Assembly (NCBI GenBank): GCA_005881235.1
Contig: VBEQ01000067.1
Location: 1-5,699 of the forward strand
From: Chloroflexota bacterium
GTDB lineage: Bacteria > Chloroflexota > Dormibacteria > CF-121
Length of the DNA: 5,699 nucleotides
Direction: 5' to 3'
In this document: piece after piece, positions 1 through 4,924 of the stretch
How positions within the stretch are numbered: position 1 is the first letter of the stretch
Layout of the letters: the number at the start of each line of letters is the position of its first letter
Program-made: the position numbers and the translations under genes
The notes under the pieces: model-generated
The model's input: the letters and a program-made list of their open reading frames with translations, nothing else
Told to the model about the DNA's origin: nothing
Databases searched by the model: none

Positions 1-40
1 CGGGCAGCTGGAAGCCGACCTTGAGCGGGCGCGTGGAGAT
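1..40 (-). CDS. Possible 5' end of a gene following infB (partial, tentative)
   Basis: Only 13 codons fit in the window, so this is weak. In the frame beginning at an ATC that overlaps the infB stop (TAATC), the translation is (I/M)STRPLKVGFQLP. The core RPLKVGFQLP resembles, from memory, the N-terminus of some F420/flavin-dependent luciferase-like oxidoreductases, which begin with a first beta-strand of this kind. The other two frames give Ser/Arg-rich or Ala/Pro-rich sequence that looks non-coding. No ATG, GTG or TTG lies in this frame near the junction, and no Shine-Dalgarno sequence is obvious, so the start is unresolved. rbfA, the commonest follower of infB, is not recognisable in these bases. 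It could equally be untranslated DNA. Confidence 0.2.
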   Translation of the reverse strand, partial: MSTRPLKVGFQLP

Positions 41-2037
41 TACGCCTGCTTGACCTGGTAGGACTCGATGACGTCGCCCTGCTGGAAGTCCTGATAACCG
101 TCGACCCGGATGCCGCACTCGAGCCCGGAGAGCACCTCATGGACATCGTCCTTGAAGCGCTTGAGCCCCTCGATCTTGCCCTCGTGGATCGCCTTGTTGT
201 CGCGTAAGACCTTGGCGGTCGAGCCACTCGTGATCTTGCCGTCCAATACGCGGGAGCCGGCGATGATACCGAGCTTCGGGATCTTGATGGGCGTGAGCAC
301 CTCGGCGCGGCCCTCCCAGACCTGGACGAAGGTGGGCTCGTAGAGTCCCTTGATGGCGCGTTCGATGTCGTTGGTGACGTTGTAGACGACGTCGTAGCTG
401 CGGATGTCGACCTTCTCCCGCTCGGCGGCCTTCTGGGCGAGCGCGTCGGACTTCACGTTGAAGGCGATGACGAGCGCGTTCGAGACCGCCGCCAGCAGGA
501 TGTCCGACTCCGTGACGGTACCGACGCCCTCGAAGACGATCTTGATCTGCACCTGGGGGTCCTGGATCTTGAGCAGTGAGCCCTTGAGCGCCTCAACGGA
601 GCCGTTGCTATCCGCCTTCAGGACGAGGTTGAGATCCTTGACGGCCCCCTTCCCCACCTGTGCCGATAGATCGGCCAGCGTCACGCGGCGCGTCTGCGCC
701 AGGGTCGCGACGCGGTACTGCTCGGCCCGCTGGCTGGCAATGGTCCGGGCCACCTTCTCACTGGAGACGACCTGGAAGATATCGCCCGCGGTGGGCACGT
801 CGGGTAGGCCGGTGACGACCGCCGGCGTCGCCGGGCCGGCTTCCTTCATCTTGCGGCCACGGTCGTCGAGGAGCGCCCGCACCTTGCCGAAAATGTGGCC
901 GACCACGAGGTTATCGCCGATTCGAAGCGTCCCACTCTGCACCAGCACGGTCGCAACTGGGCCGCGGCCTTTCTCCAGGTGAGCATCGATCACGGTACCG
1001 GCAGCAAGCTTCGCCGGATTGGCCTTCAAGTCCTGAAGGTCGGCCACCAGCAGGATCATCTCGAGCAGCTCAGGGATCCCTTTCTTCTGCTTGGCCGACA
1101 CCGGGACCATGACGGTTTGCCCACCCCATTCCTCGGGAACCAGGCCCTGCTCGGAGAGGCCCTGCTTGACCCGGTCCGGGTTGGCGCCCTCCTTGTCGAT
1201 CTTGTTGATGGCAACGACCATCGGGACCTGCGCTGCCTTGACGTGCGAGATCGCCTCGACCGTCTGCGGCATGACGCCGTCGTCGGCGGCCACGACCAGC
1301 ACAGCGACGTCCGTCACCTGAGCGCCACGGGCACGCATGGCGGTGAAGGCCTCGTGGCCCGGTGTGTCCAGGAACACGATGCGCCGGCCCTTCTCCTCGA
1401 CGACGTAGGCGCCGATGCTCTGTGTGATTCCACCGGCTTCACCGGCGGCCACCTTCGTCTCCCGAATCGCGTCGAGCAATGAGGTCTTGCCGTGGTCGAC
1501 GTGACCCATGACGGTGACCACCGGCGGCCGGACTTTCAGATTCTCGGCCGCTTCGCCATCAGTGCTGAAGAGTTCCGAACGGGTGGTCAGCTTGACCTGG
1601 GTCCCCTGGCCTTCGCCGACAACTTCTTCGGCGATCGCCGAATCCATCGCCATCGGGCTGGCCTGAACCCCAAAACTGTCCGCCACGATGGCCGCCGTGT
1701 CGAAGTCGATCTGCTGATTGATGTTCGCCATCACACCGTTCTTCATCAGTTCTTTGATGATGTCGACCGTCTTGACGTCGAGATATTCAGCCAGTTCCTT
1801 GACCGACAGTGTCGGCGGCAGCTGCACCTTGCCCTCGGCAACCGCCTTCTTGGCCTCGGTGGCCTGGCCGGCTGCGAACTGGGTGCGCACCGACGCCTCC
1901 TGTTCCGGCGTCAGCACCGCCATGGCATGGCGTGGGGCGTGGCGCGTCGGGCGCAGGAAATCGAGGATATCCCGGGCTTCGACGCCGAGATCCCGAGCAA
2001 GCTGTTGAACCTTGATGCCGCGAGTTGTTGTAGCTAT
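40..2037 (-). CDS. infB: Translation initiation factor IF-2, with probable non-ATG start
   Basis: IF-2 is the GTPase that brings fMet-tRNA to the 30S subunit and promotes 50S joining. Numbering here is from an ATA at 2037 (665 residues). The G-domain motifs are intact: G1 GHVDHGKT (178-185), G2 GGITQ (202-206), G3 DTPGH (224-228), G4 NKID (278-281), G5 SAK (314-316). Domain II, the central IF-2 domain and the fMet-tRNA-binding C-terminal beta-barrel follow to the TAA at 40-42. An IF2N domain begins at LSVKELAEYLDV (77-88). The first ATG is at 1923 and would give 627 residues, but it has no Shine-Dalgarno. The same frame stays open upstream and reads GIKVQQLARDLGVEARDILDF (7-27, shown less its last residues), which matches the first helices of another IF2N domain. 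The frame is closed by a TGA at 2059-2061. No ATG, GTG or TTG lies between that stop and the IF2N segment. ATA is chosen because AAGGA lies 10 bases upstream. Gene identity is certain; the start is not. Confidence 0.93.
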   Translation of the reverse strand: MATTTRGIKVQQLARDLGVEARDILDFLRPTRHAPRHAMAVLTPEQEASVRTQFAAGQATEAKKAVAEGKVQLPPTLSVKELAEYLDVKTVDIIKELMKNGVMANINQQIDFDTAAIVADSFGVQASPMAMDSAIAEEVVGEGQGTQVKLTTRSELFSTDGEAAENLKVRPPVVTVMGHVDHGKTSLLDAIRETKVAAGEAGGITQSIGAYVVEEKGRRIVFLDTPGHEAFTAMRARGAQVTDVAVLVVAADDGVMPQTVEAISHVKAAQVPMVVAINKIDKEGANPDRVKQGLSEQGLVPEEWGGQTVMVPVSAKQKKGIPELLEMILLVADLQDLKANPAKLAAGTVIDAHLEKGRGPVATVLVQSGTLRIGDNLVVGHIFGKVRALLDDRGRKMKEAGPATPAVVTGLPDVPTAGDIFQVVSSEKVARTIASQRAEQYRVATLAQTRRVTLADLSAQVGKGAVKDLNLVLKADSNGSVEALKGSLLKIQDPQVQIKIVFEGVGTVTESDILLAAVSNALVIAFNVKSDALAQKAAEREKVDIRSYDVVYNVTNDIERAIKGLYEPTFVQVWEGRAEVLTPIKIPKLGIIAGSRVLDGKITSGSTAKVLRDNKAIHEGKIEGLKRFKDDVHEVLSGLECGIRVDGYQDFQQGDVIESYQVKQA

Positions 2038-2055
2038 GAGTGACCTATCCTTTCC
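2035..2055 (-). promoter_or_regulatory. infB ribosome binding site and candidate ATA start
   Basis: On the minus strand, GGAAAGGA (2055-2048) is followed after 10 bases by ATA GCT ACA (start 2037), in frame with the IF2N-like segment. The 10-base spacing from AAGGA is slightly long but acceptable. CTC (2040-2038) would sit at 7 bases but is a very unusual start. The other in-frame near-cognate, ATT at 2058-2056, lies ahead of the Shine-Dalgarno and so is not served by it. A single change at 2035 would turn ATA into ATG, so a sequence error is a live alternative. Confidence 0.5.
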
Positions 2056-2062
2056 AATTCAA

Positions 2063-2079
2063 CAGGCAATGATAGCCTG
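2063..2079 (-). other. Hairpin in the infB leader
   Basis: The minus strand reads CAGGC (2079-2075), a 7-base loop TATCATT, then GCCTG (2067-2063): a perfect 5-bp stem. It ends 7 bases before the GGAAAGGA Shine-Dalgarno of infB and just before the in-frame TGA at 2061-2059. There is no T-tract, so it does not look like an intrinsic terminator. A role in controlling ribosome access to infB is possible but is inferred only from its position. Confidence 0.35.
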
Positions 2080-2084
2080 AGTCC

Positions 2085-2102
2085 GCCCACCAGGCGGTGG
2101 GC
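2085..2102 (-). other. GC-rich hairpin immediately after the ylxR stop
   Basis: The stem GCCCACC (2102-2096) pairs perfectly with GGTGGGC (2091-2085) around the loop GCCT, giving 7 bp. A further GAG/CTC pairing is possible across a 3-base bulge. It begins on the base after the ylxR TGA (2105-2103). No U-run follows, so efficient intrinsic termination is unlikely. It could be an mRNA-stabilising or processing element, a pause site between ylxR and infB, or a Rho-related structure. The stem is seen directly; its function is unknown. Confidence 0.45.
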
Positions 2103-2363
2103 TCACGTCATTATTCCCTGACGAAGCCGCTCCCAATCGTGGGCCGTGAGCGGCGAGCCGAGAGCGCGATCGAGCGCGCGCCGCTTCTGCGCCAGGTCCC
2201 AGCAGGCCCCCTCGTGGCACAGGTAGGCGCTTCGCCCGACGACCCGGCCGGGATCCGCCACGATCGTCCCATCGACCAGGGCGAAGCGGTGCAGGGCCGA
2301 CCTGGGCTTGACCTGGCGGCAGCCGACGCAGGTGCGAAGCGGCTCAGGACGCGCCGCTGCCAG
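2103..2363 (-). CDS. ylxR: YlxR family (DUF448) small nucleic-acid-binding protein
   Basis: YlxR is a small basic protein encoded between nusA and infB in many bacteria. It is reported as an RNA-binding or nucleoid-associated regulator and, in some species, an RNase P partner. Numbered from a CTG at 2363 (86 residues), the translation shows the family core: LRTCVGCR (9-16), then ALVDGTIVADP (28-38), GRSAYLCH (43-50, matching the usual GRGAYVC pattern with Ser for Gly), C54, and the basic helix KRRALDRALGSPL (60-72). Cysteines 12, 15, 49 and 54 are kept. It is in a different frame from nusA, whose stop (2346-2344) it overlaps. No ATG, GTG or TTG occurs in this frame between the upstream TGA (about 2485) and the core. 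CTG 2363 gives the usual short N-terminal lead, but GGAGG directly abuts it, which is poor spacing; ATT at 2408 is another option. The core is certain; the start is not. Confidence 0.82.
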   Translation of the reverse strand: MAAARPEPLRTCVGCRQVKPRSALHRFALVDGTIVADPGRVVGRSAYLCHEGACWDLAQKRRALDRALGSPLTAHDWERLRQGIMT

Positions 2364-3486
2364 CCTCCGTCGAGGCTCCCTCTCCCGCTTGCGGGGTCGT
2401 CGTAGAATCTCCCTCCCCCGGCTGCGCGGGAGGGCTGGGGTGAGGGCCTTCCACTGTCGGCTTGATATCGATCCTCCACCCGGTCAGCTTGGCCGCCAGG
2501 CGGGCGTTCTGCCCGTCCTTGCCGATCGCGAGCGAGAGTTGATTCTCCGGCACGTGGGCGGTGGCGGTGCGCGATTCCTTGTCGATGTCGACGCTCAACA
2601 CCTGTGCGGGGCTGAGCGCGTTGGCCACCAGCTGGGCGGGGTCGTCGGCCCAGGGGATGACATCGACCCGCTCCGACCCCAGCTCGCCAACGACGCTGCG
2701 GATGCGGACGCCACGGGGACCGACGCAAGCGCCGACAGGATCGATGCCCTCCTGGATGGCGGAGACCGCGACCTTGGTGCGGACTCCGGGCTCGCGCGCC
2801 AGGGCACGGATGACGACAGCGCCGGACGTCAGCTCAGGGATCTCGAACTCGAGCAGGCGGCGAACCAGCGCCTTGTGGGCCCGTGACACCACCACCTGCG
2901 CCCCACGGCTTCGCTTGCGCTCCTCGAGCAAGAGAACCTTGAGGTGCTGGCCGGTTCGGATCGTCTCGCCCGGAATCTGCTCTTCCGGCGGCAGCACGCC
3001 CTCCGCCTTGCCCAGTTCCAGGTAGATCGTGTGTCCTTCGGGCCGCTCCACGATTCGCTCGACGATGCCGCTCACCATCTCCCCTTTGTGCTCGAGCACG
3101 TCCTTGAGCACCTGGTCCTTCTCGGCATCGCGCAGACGCTGGAACACGACCTGCTTGCTGATCTGGGCCGCCAGGCGAGCAAAGTCCTCGGTTGGCAGGG
3201 GGACGTCGACCAGGTCACCGAGCGACGCGGCCCCCTGCTTGACGGCGTCCTCGAGGCTGATCTCCATCGCCGCGTCTGACACGGTCTCGACCACCCGGCG
3301 CCTGCCAAAGATGGCGATCTGGGCGGTATCCGGGTCGACATGCACCCGGATGTTTTCCATCGGATTGAAGGCGCGCCGGTAGGCGGTGGCCAGCGCGGTT
3401 TCCATCAGGCTCAGCAGCGATTGCTTGGAGATGCCCTTCTCCTCCTGGACCTGGTCGAGCGCCTTGAGGAAGTCTGATTTGAGCAT
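2344..3486 (-). CDS. nusA: Transcription termination/antitermination factor NusA
   Basis: NusA binds RNA polymerase and nascent RNA, controlling pausing, intrinsic termination and antitermination. The 380 residues show the N-terminal polymerase-binding domain (1-about 130, opening MLKSDFLKALDQVQEEKGIS), an S1 RNA-binding domain (about 134-202, with KGEMVSGIVERI and GVLPPEEQ), KH1 (about 231-279, GPRG loop at 256-259 inside VGACVGPRGVRIRSVVGELG) and KH2 (about 295-342, GKDG loop at 322-325). There are no acidic AR repeats. After KH2, the last 38 residues are a Pro/Gly/Glu/Ser/Thr-rich tail (343-380) with no domain character; much of it is encoded by a palindromic repeat. The ATG at 3486 shares one base with the rimP stop (TAATG) and has no clear Shine-Dalgarno, so translation probably depends on coupling to rimP. 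The 3' end overlaps the probable start region of ylxR. Confidence 0.96.
   Translation of the reverse strand: MLKSDFLKALDQVQEEKGISKQSLLSLMETALATAYRRAFNPMENIRVHVDPDTAQIAIFGRRRVVETVSDAAMEISLEDAVKQGAASLGDLVDVPLPTEDFARLAAQISKQVVFQRLRDAEKDQVLKDVLEHKGEMVSGIVERIVERPEGHTIYLELGKAEGVLPPEEQIPGETIRTGQHLKVLLLEERKRSRGAQVVVSRAHKALVRRLLEFEIPELTSGAVVIRALAREPGVRTKVAVSAIQEGIDPVGACVGPRGVRIRSVVGELGSERVDVIPWADDPAQLVANALSPAQVLSVDIDKESRTATAHVPENQLSLAIGKDGQNARLAAKLTGWRIDIKPTVEGPHPSPPAQPGEGDSTTTPQAGEGASTEAGSGAS
2377..2448 (-). repeat. CCCTC-type palindromic repeat pair inside the nusA 3' end
   Basis: Two related palindromic units lie side by side; bases are given on the plus strand. The first has CCCTCTCCCGC, TT, then GCGGGG (2378-2396), a 5-bp stem with the outer right arm missing. 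The second has CCCTCCC (2411-2417) pairing with GGGAGGG (2428-2434), with an inner CG/CG pair and a GCTG loop, then CTGGGGTGAGGG (2435-2446). The pattern CCCTCTCCC..GGGAGAGGG with a GGGGTGAGGG flank is, from memory, a familiar short intergenic repeat in many GC-rich genomes. Here it is translated as NusA residues about 347-370 (SPPAQPGEGD and PQAGEGAS). It also covers the region where a ylxR start would be expected. It is annotated on the gene strand because the arms are nearly symmetrical. Confidence 0.6.
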
Positions 3487-3974
3487 TAGTGCCGTGACAG
3501 GTCGACCGCCAGCCGTGAGGACACGATATCCAGCAGCGGGATCGCGACCGTCCTCAGATGCTTCCCCTCCCCGAGCTGCAGCTCGATCATGTCGTCGGAG
3601 ACGGCGGTGAGCCGTCCTTCAGCAACCTGCTCACTGTCGCCCAAGCGGTAGCGGACATTGGCGCGCCGGCCGATGAAGCGGCGGTACTCCTCGAGGTTGC
3701 GCAGCGGACGCTCGGCGCCCGGCGAGGAGACCTCGAGCTCATATCGAGTGGGGAACGGATCGGCCTGGTCGAGCAGGGCGCTCACCGACTTGCTGACGCG
3801 CTCGCAGTCATCGAGCGTCACGCCCTCGGGCCGGTCGATCCGGACGCGCAGCGTCGTCGATGCGCCACTGCCGGCGAGTGCCAGGTCATACAGCTCGTAA
3901 CCAAGGAAGCTGAGGGTGGGCAGGATCAACTCTCGGATCCGATCGAGCTGGCTCGTGGTTGACGGCGTCACCAC
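3486..3974 (-). CDS. rimP: Ribosome maturation factor RimP
   Basis: RimP (YhbC/YlxS family) helps assemble the head of the 30S subunit in the cytoplasm. The 162-residue protein has the family layout: an N-terminal alpha/beta domain with LGYELYDLALAGSG (24-37), TLRVRIDRPEGVTLDDCERVSK (41-62), the signature YELEVSSPGAERPLR (78-92), then an SH3-like C-terminal domain with FIGRRANVRY (99-108) and GRLTAVSDDMIEL (119-131). Length is normal for the family. Two GTG codons stand in tandem at 3974-3972 and 3971-3969; either could be the start, and the next candidate, an in-frame TTG, would cut into the first helix. No Shine-Dalgarno lies upstream; instead, the T-rich tail of a terminator ends one base before the first GTG. 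The TAA overlaps the nusA ATG by one base, so the two are almost certainly co-translated. Confidence 0.94.
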   Translation of the reverse strand: MVTPSTTSQLDRIRELILPTLSFLGYELYDLALAGSGASTTLRVRIDRPEGVTLDDCERVSKSVSALLDQADPFPTRYELEVSSPGAERPLRNLEEYRRFIGRRANVRYRLGDSEQVAEGRLTAVSDDMIELQLGEGKHLRTVAIPLLDIVSSRLAVDLSRH

Positions 3975-3975
3975 T

Positions 3976-3999
3976 AAAAGAAAAAGGGCCGACGGCCCC
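3976..3999 (-). terminator. Intrinsic terminator between secF and rimP, abutting the rimP start
   Basis: The minus strand reads GGGGCCGTCGGCCC (3999-3986) and then TTTTTCTTTT (3985-3976). The stem GGGCC/GGCCC with a GTC triloop, followed by nine T in ten bases, is a standard Rho-independent terminator for leftward transcription. It lies about 45 bases past the secF stop, so it can end the secD-secF transcript. Its T-tract stops one base before the rimP GTG, so any transcript of rimP that begins upstream must read through it. That makes it a candidate attenuator as well. Confidence 0.75.
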
Positions 4000-4030
4000 G
4001 CACTGCAAACTTCGTATTCACTTGGTCCTG

Positions 4031-4057
4031 AGTATAGGACTCCTTATCGTGGGTCGA
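4031..4057 (-). promoter_or_regulatory. Candidate promoter for the rimP-nusA-ylxR-infB operon
   Basis: At the secF end, TATACT (4036-4031) matches five of six bases of the sigma-70 -10 element. TCGACC (4057-4052) is a four-of-six match to TTGACA, at a short 15-base spacing. Transcription would start near 4024, giving a leader of about 50 bases that contains the terminator hairpin. A small inverted repeat, GTCCT (4040-4036) and AGGAC (4029-4025), brackets the -10 and could be an operator or chance. AT-rich matches are uncommon in this GC-rich DNA, but the -35 is weak and coding bases of secF are included. Confidence 0.3.
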
Positions 4058-4913
4058 GCCGCCTCCAGACCACGAGCAGGGGGCTCGCATTGAAGATCGA
4101 CGAATAGGTTCCGCTGACGATGCCAATCAGCAGCGCAAGCGTGAAGCCTTTGATGTTTTGGGGGGAGATCAGGAAGAGCGCGACCAGCACGAAGACGACC
4201 GTCATCGAGGTATTCACCGATCGCGCGAGCGATTGGATGATACTCAGGTTGACGTTTTGCTCGAAGGTCAGTCGGCTCGCCTGCCGCAGGTTCTCGCGGA
4301 TCCGGTCGAAGATGACGATCGTGTCGTGGACCGAGAAGCCGATCACGGTGAGCACGGCCGTGACGAAAAGGGTATTGATTTCGCCGAGTGGCAGATTGAA
4401 CACCTTGCCCAGAATCGAGTAGATGCCGGTCAGGACAAAGACGTCATGCAGCAGCGCCAGGATGGCGCAGATCGCGAACTTGTAGTTGAACCGGATGCTG
4501 AGGTAGATGACGATCAGGATGGAGGCGATCACGATCAGCCCACCAGCACCAACGACCAGCTCCCTGGCGATGGTCGGTCCCACCTGTGCATAGCTCGACC
4601 TGGAGGGGTCGAGCGGGAACTTCTTGGCAAGGTCGGCGCGGATCGCGGTCTCCTGCGCCGAGGAGAGCGGCTTGGTCGTGATCAGGACGCCGTTCGGGCC
4701 GGCCTGTTGCACCGTCGCCTCGACATTGAAGGTGTCCATCTCTTTCTGAACCGTCGTCGCCTGGACGGGCCGCGTGAAGGCCAGGTTGTACTGGTCGCCC
4801 CCGGCGAAGTCGATCCCCAGCCGGAAGCCGAAAAATGCCATCGAAACGATCCCTGGCAGGATGATCGCGAGCGACAGGAGAAAGTACCAGTTGCGGCGTC
4901 CGACGATGTCCAT
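4044..4913 (-). CDS. secF: Protein translocase subunit SecF
   Basis: SecF pairs with SecD in the cytoplasmic membrane and uses the proton gradient to help pull proteins through SecYEG. The 289 residues have the expected six membrane segments: about 11-30, then a periplasmic domain (about 31-118), then 119-139, 146-165, 179-201, 233-250 and 255-283. Family motifs are present: LGIDFAGG (32-39) at the start of the periplasmic domain, GFSVHDTIVIFDRIRENLR (192-210) across TM4 and the following loop, and IKGFTLALLIGIVSGTYSSIF (254-274, shown here with its core residues I254, G256, G264, G268). After LGIDFAGG comes Asp-Gln rather than the more usual Thr seen in many SecF proteins; this is a minor variation. 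The ATG at 4913 is preceded by GAGGG, eight bases away, which overlaps the secD stop. This supports the start and indicates translational coupling. Stop is TAA at 4046-4044. Confidence 0.95.
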   Translation of the reverse strand: MDIVGRRNWYFLLSLAIILPGIVSMAFFGFRLGIDFAGGDQYNLAFTRPVQATTVQKEMDTFNVEATVQQAGPNGVLITTKPLSSAQETAIRADLAKKFPLDPSRSSYAQVGPTIARELVVGAGGLIVIASILIVIYLSIRFNYKFAICAILALLHDVFVLTGIYSILGKVFNLPLGEINTLFVTAVLTVIGFSVHDTIVIFDRIRENLRQASRLTFEQNVNLSIIQSLARSVNTSMTVVFVLVALFLISPQNIKGFTLALLIGIVSGTYSSIFNASPLLVVWRRLDPR

Positions 4914-4924
4914 CTAGTTCGCCC

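Noticed and set aside
895..1482. Plus-strand open frames opposite infB, including this 195-codon one and another at 1492-2043
   Set aside because: These are antisense to the IF-2 GTPase and N-terminal domains. Their composition is Asp/His/Arg-rich without motifs, and they lack convincing ribosome sites.
40..1923. Taking the ATG at 1923 as the true infB start
   Set aside because: No Shine-Dalgarno precedes it, and the upstream in-frame sequence is IF2N-like. It remains possible as a secondary internal start, so the call is a preference rather than certain.
2377..2448. The CCCTC palindromes as a bidirectional intrinsic terminator
   Set aside because: No T-run follows on either strand, and the sequence lies inside the nusA coding region, so a repeat element fits better.
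2111..2728. A long minus-strand open frame across the ends of nusA and ylxR
   Set aside because: It is Arg/Pro/Ser-rich sequence in the third frame, with no family character. nusA and ylxR, with clear conserved motifs, occupy the other two frames.
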